64,000 nt of DNA from Flavobacteriaceae bacterium (GTDB lineage: Bacteria; Bacteroidota; Bacteroidia; Flavobacteriales; Flavobacteriaceae): NCBI GenBank assembly GCA_027081505.1, contig JALWKK010000102.1, forward strand, positions 17,342-81,341, in the 5' to 3' direction. Below, piece by piece: positions 1-9,506 of the stretch; position 1 is the first letter of the stretch, and each line of letters begins with the position of its first letter. The position numbers and the translations under genes were made by a program. The notes under the pieces were generated by a model, which was given only the letters and a program-made list of their open reading frames with translations, ran no database searches and was not told where the DNA came from.

Positions 1-586
1 CGGTTTCACTTTGTCCTACTCCTACGGTTTCTATGATAATGGTGTCAAAGCCGGCTGCTTCGCACAATACAATTGCTTCTCTTGTTTTTTTGGCAACTCC
101 TCCCAAAGAATCTCCGGATGCAGACGGTCTAATAAAAGCGTTTTCTTCTTTTACCAACTCCTGCATTCTTGTTTTGTCTCCAAGAATACTTCCACCGGAT
201 AATGAGCTACTGGGATCTATGGCTAATACAGCAACTTTATGGTCTCTTTGGGTAAGAAGTTTTCCCAATTGTTCTATAAAAGTACTCTTTCCCACTCCGG
301 GAACTCCGGTAATACCAACTCGAACCGATTTATTACTATAAGGTAAACAGCCTTTTATAATTGCTTTTGCTTTTTCTTGATGCTTATAAGCTGTACTTTC
401 TATAATGGTAATGGCTCTGCTTAATGCAGTTTTATTGCCTTTACGAATTTGACCGACCAGCTCTTCGGCAGAAGGATTTTTTTTTCGGTTTTCTTTGTAA
501 TTCTTGACAACGGTTTTGTTAAAAGAAGCAGGTGCAACAATACCTTTCACTTCAAGTAAAGCACTTTTGTTTTTACTCTTTGCCAT
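1..586 (-). CDS. meaB: MeaB/ArgK-type G-protein chaperone, 3' end beyond window edge
   Basis: The reading frame begins at the ATG at 586 and runs off the left edge, giving about 195 residues of a protein usually near 330-350. The visible part has the MeaB/ArgK order: an N-terminal helical region, then a P-loop GVPGVGKST, then the family stretches [19 protein letters not shown] and [13 protein letters not shown], and the beginning of the [10 protein letters not shown] switch region. MeaB proteins are GTPases that load and protect adenosylcobalamin-dependent methylmalonyl-CoA mutase in the cytoplasm. The mutase genes are not in the window. A TATCTTTA sequence lies only about 5 bases upstream of the ATG, so the leader may be very short, but this is weak. 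Family assignment is secure; the partner mutase is inferred. Confidence 0.92.
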   Translation of the reverse strand, partial: MAKSKNKSALLEVKGIVAPASFNKTVVKNYKENRKKNPSAEELVGQIRKGNKTALSRAITIIESTAYKHQEKAKAIIKGCLPYSNKSVRVGITGVPGVGKSTFIEQLGKLLTQRDHKVAVLAIDPSSSLSGGSILGDKTRMQELVKEENAFIRPSASGDSLGGVAKKTREAIVLCEAAGFDTIIIETVGVGQSET

Positions 587-601
587 ACTGTAAAGATACA
601 A

Positions 602-634
602 AAAAAGCCCCAATCTTTAAGAAAGGGGCTTTTT
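602..634. terminator. Intrinsic terminator, A/T flanked on both sides
   Basis: AAAAAGCCCC (602-611) pairs with GGGGCTTTTT (625-634) around a 13-base loop. On the minus strand it follows the small secreted protein (stop at 652) and ends in a U-rich run, so it most likely terminates that gene just before meaB begins. Confidence 0.8.
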
Positions 635-651
635 ATTTTTATTAGACAAAT

Positions 652-1008
652 CTAATTATTTTGCATTTTTTGCCAAATAGCAAATTGTTTTTCCGTAAGT
701 ATTTTTTTAACGGAAGCTACATAACTTTCATCAAATTTTTTCTTGTTGTCAATTACTTCTTTACTGTTTATGTTTTTTCCTGCAATGTGTTTTTTGTAGT
801 TTACTTCTTTTGCAACAATTGCTCTAAACAATGCTCGCTGTTGATCGCCGTTTAATTCTAATTTTTCAGATAAATCGGCTACTTGTGCTTTAGCTATTAC
901 TTCGGGTTTTTTTCTAGCTGCCAATTCATCGGCAGATTGCGCAGAGGCAGTTTGAATACCCAACAGCATTACAACAGAAAAGACGGCTAATGATACTAAT
1001 TTTTTCAT
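652..1008 (-). CDS. Small secreted Bacteroidota protein, Spy/CpxP-like in layout
   Basis: This 118-residue protein has a clear signal peptide (MKKLVSLAVFSVVMLLGIQT, cleavage probably after ASA). The mature part is charged and helical. The pattern LSEKLELNGDQQRALFRAI followed by a C-terminal LTEKQFAIWQKM resembles the L-T-x-E-Q-x helical repeats of small periplasmic Spy/CpxP-like or DUF4890-type proteins, which are often stress-inducible chaperones. The similarity is in layout rather than an exact LTxxQ motif, so function is not assigned. It lies between htpG and meaB with its own terminator at 602-634. The start is well supported by the signal peptide. Confidence 0.75.
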   Translation of the reverse strand: MKKLVSLAVFSVVMLLGIQTASAQSADELAARKKPEVIAKAQVADLSEKLELNGDQQRALFRAIVAKEVNYKKHIAGKNINSKEVIDNKKKFDESYVASVKKILTEKQFAIWQKMQNN

Positions 1009-1475
1009 GGTTTAATTTATTAAAGTTTAGTTACTAAATATTTTCTTGCTAAAAATACCAATAATTAAGCCAAAAACAAGATTTTAGCATATTTTTTTTA
1101 AAAATTTCCAAAATAGATTTTAAAAAGTACTTATCGGAAAAGCTATACCTGTTCTTAATATAAAATAGTCAAAAACTGTTTTATATAGCGCAGTTACAGA
1201 GTGAAAATAGTTCAATGAGAAAACTTGAAATTGAACTATATTGTACTCGTGTTCGGTATAATTGTTTTTAGCTTTTTTACAATTTTCATTATTTCGTCGG
1301 TCGATAGTTTTATGTGTCCTCTTTGTTTATTTTTTTAGATACTTGTTAATGTCTATTTGGATAAAAAAAATCTTCTCCCATATATTTTCCCTATTTATTT
1401 AGTTAAATTATAAACTTAGATATCAAAATTTTCAAAAGTGTAAATAACCTGTTTGGTTTAGACTTTAGGTAAACC
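1009..1475. other. Gene-free AT-rich spacer between htpG and the small secreted protein
   Basis: No plausible reading frame is present. The stretch holds one copy of a dispersed element (1141-1260). It also has a small perfect inverted repeat GGTTTA/TAAACC (1455-1460 with 1470-1475) directly after the htpG stop; this lacks a clear T-run, so its role as a terminator is uncertain. Confidence 0.6.
1141..1260 (+). repeat. Dispersed structured intergenic element, copy 1
   Basis: This is similar over its length to 37495-37608; the core GAAAATAGTTC through GAACTATATT is nearly identical. Two stems are visible on the + strand: TAAAATAGT (1161-1169) with ACTGTTTTA (1175-1183, one U-G pair), and a perfect 10-bp stem ATAGTTCAAT (1207-1216) with ATTGAACTAT (1230-1239). 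It lies antisense to both flanking genes, downstream of htpG. Its identity as an RNA or mobile remnant is not known to me. Confidence 0.75.
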
Positions 1476-3365
1476 TTATTTAATCATTTCATAACTTCGT
1501 TTGATAAAGGAAGTAAGCTCCTTACCGGTAAGTAAGTTTTGCGATAGTTTTGCTAAATCTAAGGCTTGATTGATTAAGCGTTCTTTTTTCTTTTTGGTTT
1601 TGGTTTGTAAAATATTCGAAATAAGTTCGCTATTGGTGTTTACAACCAAATTATACATTTCGGGGAAATTGCCCATACCAAACATACCACCACCGGTTTG
1701 TTGCATCTCTTTCATACGGCGCATAAATTCGGGTTGGGTGATGATAAACGGATTGGCATTGCTGTCCATCGCTTCTAGCTGAATACTAAATTTTTCTTGC
1801 GGAATGACTTCCTCCAACACTTTTTTAAGTGTTTCTTTTTCTTCATCGCTTAATTTAGATGTTTGTGTATCTTCCTTTTTTATTAAGTTTTCGATGTGAT
1901 CTGCATCTACTCGTGCTAAAGTGATGTTTTCTTTTTTGTGTTCTAATTTTTGAATAAGATGCGACACAATAGGCGAGTCTAATAACAATACCTCGTAGCC
2001 TTTTTCTTTTGCCGCTTCAATATAAGCGTGTTGTTCGTCTTTATTAGAGGCATATAATAGCACGGTTTTACCATCTTTATCGGTTTGATTGTCTTTAATC
2101 TTTTCGAGTAGTTCATCAAAAGTATAATACGTCTCATCTACGGTTGGATATAGTGCAAATGCTTGTGCTTTTTCAAAAAATTTGTCTTCGGTAAGCATTC
2201 CGTATTCAATAATCACTTTAATATCGTTCCATTTACTTTCAAAGTCTTTTCGGTCTTTATTAAATAAACTTTTTAGTTTATCTGCTACTTTTCGTGTAAT
2301 GTAGTTCGATATTTTTTTAACAGCAGCATCGGCTTGTAGGTAACTTCTGGAAACATTTAGCGGAATATCGGGCGAATCAATCACGCCTCGAAGCATGGTT
2401 AAAAATTCGGGAACAATACCTTCTACATTGTCGGTTACAAATACTTGATTTTGATAAAGTTGAATTTTATCTTTTTGTACACTAATGTCCTGCGTTATTT
2501 TAGGGAAGTATAAGATTCCGGTAAGATTAAAAGGATAATCTACGTTAAGATGAATCCAAAACAACGGTTCTTCCAGTTGCATAGGATAAAGTTCTCTGTA
2601 AAAAGCCAAATAATCTTCATCTTTTAACTCGCTTGGTTTTTTTGTCCAAATAGGATTTGGATTATTGATGATGTTGTCCACTTCCCTAGTAGGAGCAGGG
2701 TCATCTTCTTTAGCTCCTTCAGGTTTTGGAAGTGTTTCGGTACGCGTTCCAAACTTAATAGGAACCGGCATAAAACGGTTGTACTTTAAAAGTAGTTGGC
2801 TAATACGAGATTCTTCTAAAAATTCGGTAGAATCTTCTGCAATATGCAAGATTATTTCGGTGCCGATTTCTTTTTTCTTTGCTTTTTCTAAGGTATAATT
2901 TGGTGAGCCGTCACATTCCCAATGTACAGCAGGAGCATCTTCTTTGTAGCTTTTTGTTATAATTTCCACTTTATCTGCAACCATAAAAGCCGAGTAAAAA
3001 CCAAGCCCGAAGTGTCCTATAATACCGGCATCGTCTGCTTTTTTATCTTTGTATTTTTCTAAAAATTCTTCGGCTCCGGAGAAGGCGATTTCGTTAATGT
3101 ATTTTTCAACCTCTTCTTGAGTCATTCCCACTCCTTGATCTATGATATGAAGTGTTTTTTTATCCTTGTCTATTTTTACTTCAATGATGGGGTTGTAATT
3201 TTCTATTTTGGCTTCTCCTATGCGGATTAAATGTTTTAGTTTTAAAGTTGCATCGGTTGCATTCGAAATTAATTCGCGTAAAAATATTTCGTGGTCGCTA
3301 TATAAAAACTTTTTTATTAACGGGAATATATTTTCTACCGCTACATTAATAGTTCCTTTACTCAT
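1476..3365 (-). CDS. htpG: HtpG, bacterial Hsp90 chaperone
   Basis: This is an ATP-dependent cytoplasmic chaperone of 629 residues, a normal length for HtpG. The N-terminal GHKL ATPase is complete: FLRELISNATDA (Mg/ATP-binding Asn), a DQGVGM box, and the GHFGLGFYSAFMVADKV lid region. The middle-domain LPLNVSRSYLQ stretch (here IPLNVSRSYLQAD) and the C-terminal dimerisation domain follow. The frame stays open 30 codons further upstream (to 3455), but the ATG at 3365 (MSKGTINV) matches the family N-terminus, and the upstream extension is low-complexity. A TTTCTTTG sequence near 3420, one mismatch from TAnnTTTG, could be its -7 box. Confidence 0.97.
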   Translation of the reverse strand: MSKGTINVAVENIFPLIKKFLYSDHEIFLRELISNATDATLKLKHLIRIGEAKIENYNPIIEVKIDKDKKTLHIIDQGVGMTQEEVEKYINEIAFSGAEEFLEKYKDKKADDAGIIGHFGLGFYSAFMVADKVEIITKSYKEDAPAVHWECDGSPNYTLEKAKKKEIGTEIILHIAEDSTEFLEESRISQLLLKYNRFMPVPIKFGTRTETLPKPEGAKEDDPAPTREVDNIINNPNPIWTKKPSELKDEDYLAFYRELYPMQLEEPLFWIHLNVDYPFNLTGILYFPKITQDISVQKDKIQLYQNQVFVTDNVEGIVPEFLTMLRGVIDSPDIPLNVSRSYLQADAAVKKISNYITRKVADKLKSLFNKDRKDFESKWNDIKVIIEYGMLTEDKFFEKAQAFALYPTVDETYYTFDELLEKIKDNQTDKDGKTVLLYASNKDEQHAYIEAAKEKGYEVLLLDSPIVSHLIQKLEHKKENITLARVDADHIENLIKKEDTQTSKLSDEEKETLKKVLEEVIPQEKFSIQLEAMDSNANPFIITQPEFMRRMKEMQQTGGGMFGMGNFPEMYNLVVNTNSELISNILQTKTKKKKERLINQALDLAKLSQNLLTGKELTSFIKRSYEMIK

Positions 3366-3555
3366 AATGGTATTTTTTATTGTTGTTTTATTATTTTTTT
3401 TTGTTTTTTCACTGACAAAGAAAATACCAAAATCATCAAAATGACAAGATGGCATATTTTGACGAATAGGTATAATTCGAAACTAAATATCTTTTTATCT
3501 TTTGTTTAAATTTGAAGTTAAATATGTACCTTTCGGCACTTAAAATAAAAATACT

Positions 3556-4563
3556 ATGTACACTTCAAAAATAATAGGTCTTGGAAAGTATGTACCGGAT
3601 AATATAATAACAAATGATGACTTGTCTAAAATGATGGACACCAATGATGAATGGATTCAAGAACGTACCGGAATTAAAGAACGTCGCTGGGCAGAAAAAA
3701 GTAAAGGCGAAACTACGACAACAATGGGCGTTAAGGCTGCGAAAATAGCGATAGAGAGAGCCGGAATAGATAAAGATGAAATTGATTTTATCGTTTTTGC
3801 TACATTAAGCCCCGATTATTACTTTCCCGGTCCCGGAGTTTTTGTACAAGAAGCTCTCGATATTAAAACCATAGGAGCCTTAGATATTAGAAATCAATGC
3901 TCTGGCTTTATTTATGCACTTTCGGTTGCCGATAACTTTATTAAAACCGGAATGTATAAAAATATTTTGGTTATTGGAGCCGAATTACACTCGTACGGAT
4001 TGGATAAAACCACTAGAGGGCGTGGGATTTCGGTAATTTTTGGTGATGGTGCCGGAGCTGTGGTTTTAAGTAGGAGTGAAGACGATAAAGGAATACTTTC
4101 TACGCATCTTCATTCGCAAGGAAAATACGCAGATGAGTTGGTACTTAAAGCCCCCGGAATGGGAAACAGATGGGTGAGTGATATTGTAGCCGATAACGAC
4201 CCAAATGATGTTTCGTACTATCCGTATATGAACGGACAATTTGTATTTAAAAATGCTGTTGTTCGGTTTTCGGAAGTTATTAATGAAGGACTACACAGCA
4301 ATAATCTTAGTGTAAGTGATATAAATATGTTAATTCCTCACCAAGCAAATTTGCGGATTTCTCAATTTATTCAGCGTAAATTTAAATTAGACGACTCACA
4401 GGTTTATAACAACATACAACGATACGGAAATACGACAGCGGCATCTATTCCTATTGCGTTAACCGAAGCTTGGGAAGAAGGTAAAATTAACGAAGGCGAT
4501 TTGGTTGTTTTGGTTGCCTTTGGTAGTGGTTTTACGTGGGGAAGTGCTATTATTAGATGGTAA
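3556..4563 (+). CDS. fabH: 3-oxoacyl-ACP synthase III (FabH type)
   Basis: This ketoacyl synthase of 335 residues condenses an acyl-CoA primer with malonyl-ACP to start fatty-acid synthesis. The catalytic triad is visible: Cys115 in IRNQCSGF, His262 in LIPHQANLR and Asn292 in YGNTTAASIP. The N-terminal DEWIQERTGIKERRW segment is the FabH signature. The gene stands alone, with a strong terminator at 4581-4611. A possible promoter, TACCTTTC at 3527-3534, has a TTTG 22 bases upstream. The acyl-CoA preference cannot be read from sequence; in this phylum branched primers are common. It could also be one of several FabH paralogues rather than the housekeeping copy. Confidence 0.93.
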   Translation: MYTSKIIGLGKYVPDNIITNDDLSKMMDTNDEWIQERTGIKERRWAEKSKGETTTTMGVKAAKIAIERAGIDKDEIDFIVFATLSPDYYFPGPGVFVQEALDIKTIGALDIRNQCSGFIYALSVADNFIKTGMYKNILVIGAELHSYGLDKTTRGRGISVIFGDGAGAVVLSRSEDDKGILSTHLHSQGKYADELVLKAPGMGNRWVSDIVADNDPNDVSYYPYMNGQFVFKNAVVRFSEVINEGLHSNNLSVSDINMLIPHQANLRISQFIQRKFKLDDSQVYNNIQRYGNTTAASIPIALTEAWEEGKINEGDLVVLVAFGSGFTWGSAIIRW

Positions 4564-4580
4564 TAAAAAAGTAAATAAAA

Positions 4581-4611
4581 AAAAGTGCTTCAGAAGAAAA
4601 GAAGCACTTTT
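4581..4611. terminator. Intrinsic terminator after fabH
   Basis: AAAAGTGCTTC (4581-4591) pairs perfectly over 11 bp with GAAGCACTTTT (4601-4611), followed by two more Ts. It lies 18 bases after the fabH stop. Confidence 0.88.
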
Positions 4612-4699
4612 TTAAAACCTAACATAACAATATTCTTTTATCAAAGCATCGAAAGATTAATCCCCAAAAAACATCGAGTACTTAAAATTTGTTATATTT

Positions 4700-4766
4700 C
4701 AAATGTAGTGGGTATTTAAACACTTTACAATGCGTAGAAATACGTATTTTTTAAGTGTCTCATTTG
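4700..4766 (+). other. Three-tier nested inverted repeat upstream of pfkA
   Basis: Three arms nest concentrically: CAAATG (4700-4705) with CATTTG (4761-4766), ACACTT (4720-4725) with AAGTGT (4753-4758), and AATGCGTA (4729-4736) with TACGTATT (4741-4748, one G-U pair) around a GAAA loop. The element lies about 150 bases upstream of the pfkA start in an otherwise empty 354-base gap. It could be a small RNA, a leader structure, or (for the TACGTA-containing core) a protein-binding palindrome. No family is assigned. Confidence 0.5.
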
Positions 4767-4917
4767 GGTGTTTACAAAACATAAAAAATTGTCGGTGGCA
4801 CTTAGTTGTTTTAAAATTCCGTGAATTTTTCGGATTAATTAAACAAGTACTTAAATTCAAAAAAAAATAAAACAAATTATGAAAACTGTATAAAATAGTA
4901 TTATTTTAGCTATCCAA

Positions 4918-5907
4918 ATGAAAAACAGAAAAATTAAAAAAATAGGTGTATTAACAAGTGGTGGCGATTCGCCCGGTATGAATGCAGCCATACGTGCCGT
5001 TGTGCGTGCATCGGCATATAATAATTTAGAATGTATTGGTATTTACAGAGGCTATCAAGGACTTATTGAAGGCGATTTTATACCGCTAAATGCACGTTCG
5101 GTTAAAAACATAATTAACAGAGGAGGTACGATGCTTAAATCGGCACGCTCTTCCTTATTTAGAACAAAAGAAGGACGCAAAATAGCACATCAAAAATTAA
5201 TCGATGCATCGGTAGATGCTCTTGTGGTGATAGGAGGCGACGGTACATTTACAGGAGCCAAAGTTTTTAACGAAGAATTTGATTTTCCCATTGTCGGACT
5301 TCCCGGAACCATCGATAACGATATAAATGGCACCGATTTTACCATAGGTTACGATACGGCTTTAAATACCGTAGTAGAAGCCATTGATAAAATTAGAGAT
5401 ACCGCAAATTCGCACAACCGATTATTTCTCGTTGAAGTAATGGGGCGTAATGCCGGAGACATTGCCTTAAGTGCTGGAATAGGAGCCGGAGCCGAAGCCA
5501 TTATTATCCCCGAACAAGATTTAGGAAAGGATTATTTGGTTAGTTCTTTACGAAAAAGCAAAAAATCGGGTAAATCATCTTCAATAGTTGTTGTATCTGA
5601 AGGAGATGAAATAGGAAAAAACATTTTTCAAGTAGCAAAATACATCGAAGAAAATTTAAAAGAATACGAAGTGCGAGTAACGGTTCTTGGTCACATTCAG
5701 CGTGGAGGAACTCCAAGTTGTTACGATCGAGTTTTAGCAAGTAAATTGGGAGTAGCTGCAATCGATGCTTTATTAGAAGGAAAAAAAGATTGTATGATTG
5801 GTATTCATAATTCTAAAGTAGTAGCCGTTCCTTTTGCTAAAACAATTCAAGGTGAAAACGAGATAGATAGAGCGTTACTGCGTGTCGCAGAAATTGTTTC
5901 GATATAA
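4918..5907 (+). CDS. pfkA: ATP-dependent 6-phosphofructokinase
   Basis: This enzyme phosphorylates fructose 6-phosphate to fructose 1,6-bisphosphate in glycolysis. At 329 residues it is the size of a standard bacterial PfkA. Visible signatures are LTSGGDSPGMNAAIRA at the nucleotide site, VIGGDGTFTGA (the glycine after GGD favours ATP over pyrophosphate), PGTIDNDINGTD with the catalytic aspartates, the VEVMGRNAGDIAL substrate loop and the GHIQRGGTPSCYDR signature. It is the first gene of a glycolytic cluster; gapA begins 24 bases after its stop. The long upstream gap contains a nested inverted repeat that may belong to its control region. Confidence 0.97.
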   Translation: MKNRKIKKIGVLTSGGDSPGMNAAIRAVVRASAYNNLECIGIYRGYQGLIEGDFIPLNARSVKNIINRGGTMLKSARSSLFRTKEGRKIAHQKLIDASVDALVVIGGDGTFTGAKVFNEEFDFPIVGLPGTIDNDINGTDFTIGYDTALNTVVEAIDKIRDTANSHNRLFLVEVMGRNAGDIALSAGIGAGAEAIIIPEQDLGKDYLVSSLRKSKKSGKSSSIVVVSEGDEIGKNIFQVAKYIEENLKEYEVRVTVLGHIQRGGTPSCYDRVLASKLGVAAIDALLEGKKDCMIGIHNSKVVAVPFAKTIQGENEIDRALLRVAEIVSI

Positions 5908-6927
<1,020 letters not shown>

Positions 6928-6930
6928 ATT

Positions 6931-7782
6931 ATGTTACTTTTTACAGACGGAGGGTCAACAAAATGCGACTGGGTTGTTTTAGATAATAACAAAGAGATTA
7001 TCTTAAAGACTCGTACCAAAGGCTTAAACCCTGCAGTATTACCTCGTAAAGTTTTAACAAACAGGATTTTAGAAAACAAAGCATTACTATCGGTTGCAAA
7101 AAAAATTACGAGATTAGATTTTTATGGTGCCGGTTGCGGTACGGCAGCTCCTTCAATAATATTGAAAAACATTTTACAAGATATTTTTGTAAACGCAACA
7201 ATAACAGTAAAAGAAGACACCTTAGCTGCTGTACACGCCATAACAAAAGAACCCTCAATAGTATGTATTTTAGGTACCGGTTCCAACAGTTGTTATTACG
7301 ACGGTAATAAAATTCATCTGGCAATTCCCTCACTGGGGTATATTATTATGGATGAGGCAAGTGGCAATTATTATGGTAAAAGATTAATTAGAGATTACTT
7401 CTATAACAGAATGCCTACAGAACTTAGAGAATCGTTCAAAAAAAAATTTGATTTAAACACCGATTCAATTAAACGGCATCTATACAAAGAGCCAAATCCT
7501 AATACATATTTAGCTTCTTTTGCAGAATTTATTTTTGCAAATGAAGAGATGAACGGATATTTTTATAAACTCCTTTCCGAAGGAATCAATAATTTTATCA
7601 AATCAAGAATCCTTTGCTATAAAGAAGCGCAACAAGTTCCTATTCATTTTATAGGCTCTATCGCTCATTTCTCTAAAGAAATAATTGAAGATGCTATGAA
7701 ACCGTACCACCTTAGTCTGGGCAAAATAGTTCGCAGACCAATAGACGGATTAATTAAATACTATCAAAAACAATCCCTGTAA
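6931..7782 (+). CDS. BadF/BadG-type sugar kinase, N-acetylglucosamine kinase-like
   Basis: This is a 283-residue member of the ASKHA fold. The phosphate-1 motif is LLFTDGGSTKCDWVVLD at the N-terminus, the phosphate-2 motif is CILGTGSNSCYYDG near residue 110, and an adenosine-like segment HFIGSIAHF lies near residue 245. Proteins of this type in Bacteroidota are annotated as N-acetylglucosamine kinase or BadF/BadG/BcrA/BcrD ATPase. The placement inside a pfkA-gapA-pgi cluster favours a hexose or amino-sugar kinase over the reductase-activating ATPases of the same superfamily. The exact sugar cannot be decided from sequence. It is tightly coupled to gapA (3-base gap) and to pgi (11-base gap). 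Confidence 0.85.
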   Translation: MLLFTDGGSTKCDWVVLDNNKEIILKTRTKGLNPAVLPRKVLTNRILENKALLSVAKKITRLDFYGAGCGTAAPSIILKNILQDIFVNATITVKEDTLAAVHAITKEPSIVCILGTGSNSCYYDGNKIHLAIPSLGYIIMDEASGNYYGKRLIRDYFYNRMPTELRESFKKKFDLNTDSIKRHLYKEPNPNTYLASFAEFIFANEEMNGYFYKLLSEGINNFIKSRILCYKEAQQVPIHFIGSIAHFSKEIIEDAMKPYHLSLGKIVRRPIDGLIKYYQKQSL

Positions 7783-7793
7783 CAATTAACCTT

Positions 7794-9290
7794 ATGTCAT
7801 TTCCTTCAGTAAATCCTACAACCACAGAAGCTTGGAGAAAACTTAAACATCATTTTGAAGAAATAAAACACGAGCATATGGTAGATTTATTTGCTGAAAA
7901 TTTAGACCGTAAAAAGCAATTTTCGGTTACACTTGAAGACGTTCAGTTAGATTATTCAAAGAATCGCATCACGCAACAAACCAAAGATTTATTGTTTCAA
8001 TTAGCCGAAGAATGTAAGTTACAAGAAGCTATAGAAGCACAATTTTCGGGAGAAAAAATAAATAAAACCGAAGATAGAGCCGTGTTGCATACAAAGTTAC
8101 GGGATTTTGGTGAGATGAAGTATTCGGTTAAAAAAGTGCTTCGGAAAATGAAACGCTTTTCGAATCATATTATCAAAGGAAAATGGACCGGTTTTTCCGG
8201 AAAAAAAATTACCGATGTTGTAAATATAGGAATTGGCGGAAGCGATTTGGGTCCCAAAATGGTAACCAACGCATTGTCTTTTTATAAAAATCATTTAAAC
8301 ATACATTACATATCTAATGTAGATGGCGACCATGTACAAGAAATTTTAAAAAAAATAAAGCCCGAAACCACTGTATTTATAATAGTATCTAAAAGTTTTA
8401 CTACTCAAGAAACCATGGCAAATGCCAATACAATAAGACAATGGTTTTTGCAAAAAGCAACACAATTAGATATCGAACGCCATTTTGTTGCGGTTACGGC
8501 AAATAAAAAAGAAGCTGAAGGATTTGGTATTTATTCCGAAAATATTTTCCCGATGTGGGATTGGGTAGGAGGAAGATTTTCTTTGTGGAGTGCAGTAGGA
8601 CTTTCTACTTGTTGTGCCATCGGTTATAAAAACTTTGAATCCTTACTTCAAGGTGCTTACAAGATGGATACTCATTTTAAAAATGCACCATTTTCTGAAA
8701 ACATACCGGTTTTAATGGCGTTACTTTCTATATGGTACACTAATTTTTTTGATTTTGAGACCGAAGCCGTTATTCCATATTCGCAATACTTACACTATTT
8801 TGTAGATTACTTGCAACAAGCCTCGATGGAAAGTAACGGGAAAAGTACAGATCGCAACGAAAATCCAGTTACATACCAAACCGGAACCATAGTTTGGGGA
8901 AGCACCGGAACCAATGCCCAACACGCTTTTATGCAATTGTTGCATCAAGGAACAAAGATTGCTCCGGTAGATTTTATTGGTTTCAATCAACCACTTTTTG
9001 ATAACAAACTACATCACAATCTGTTAATGGCAAATTTTTATGCACAATCTACTGCCTTGATGAAAGGAACCTACAAAACCGATGTAGCGAATAAGTATAA
9101 TTTTTTTGCCGGCAACAAACCTTCAAACACCATTTTATTTAAACAACTTGCTCCTTACACATTAGGTATGCTAATCGCGATGTATGAGCACAAAATTTTT
9201 GTGCAAGGTGTTATCTGGAATATCTTTAGTTACGACCAATGGGGTGTAGAATTGGGTAAAAAAATGGCAACTACTATTTTGCGTAAGTAA
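7794..9290 (+). CDS. pgi: Glucose-6-phosphate isomerase, compact form
   Basis: This enzyme interconverts glucose 6-phosphate and fructose 6-phosphate. Family motifs are present: VNIGIGGSDLGPKMV, the SKSFTTQET phosphate loop, WDWVGGRFSLWSAVGL, and the C-terminal FSYDQWGVELGKK carrying the catalytic lysine. At 498 residues it is about 50 shorter than the usual 545-550. Shortening occurs after RAVLHTKLR, around residues 425-435, and at the C-terminus, which stops at ATTILRK without the usual STNGLI tail. The base sequence after the stop does not encode the missing tail, so this looks like a genuine short subfamily rather than a recent frameshift. It is the last gene of the glycolytic cluster. 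Confidence 0.94.
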   Translation: MSFPSVNPTTTEAWRKLKHHFEEIKHEHMVDLFAENLDRKKQFSVTLEDVQLDYSKNRITQQTKDLLFQLAEECKLQEAIEAQFSGEKINKTEDRAVLHTKLRDFGEMKYSVKKVLRKMKRFSNHIIKGKWTGFSGKKITDVVNIGIGGSDLGPKMVTNALSFYKNHLNIHYISNVDGDHVQEILKKIKPETTVFIIVSKSFTTQETMANANTIRQWFLQKATQLDIERHFVAVTANKKEAEGFGIYSENIFPMWDWVGGRFSLWSAVGLSTCCAIGYKNFESLLQGAYKMDTHFKNAPFSENIPVLMALLSIWYTNFFDFETEAVIPYSQYLHYFVDYLQQASMESNGKSTDRNENPVTYQTGTIVWGSTGTNAQHAFMQLLHQGTKIAPVDFIGFNQPLFDNKLHHNLLMANFYAQSTALMKGTYKTDVANKYNFFAGNKPSNTILFKQLAPYTLGMLIAMYEHKIFVQGVIWNIFSYDQWGVELGKKMATTILRK

Positions 9291-9506
9291 TTTTACAAAA
9301 TTGCATCTTTTTATTCGCAAATCACTTATAATAAACAAGTTAAACTTAATTTGTATTAGTTCAAATTTATAAATTCAATCTTCGTTTTTATAAATATCGA
9401 CTACAATAGTTTGTTTTTTTATTACGGTGCTACTAATTTTAGTCTCGTAAAAAGTAGAAAAATGTACACATTTCTACAGCCTATTAACCATCAAAAAATT
9501 ATAATT

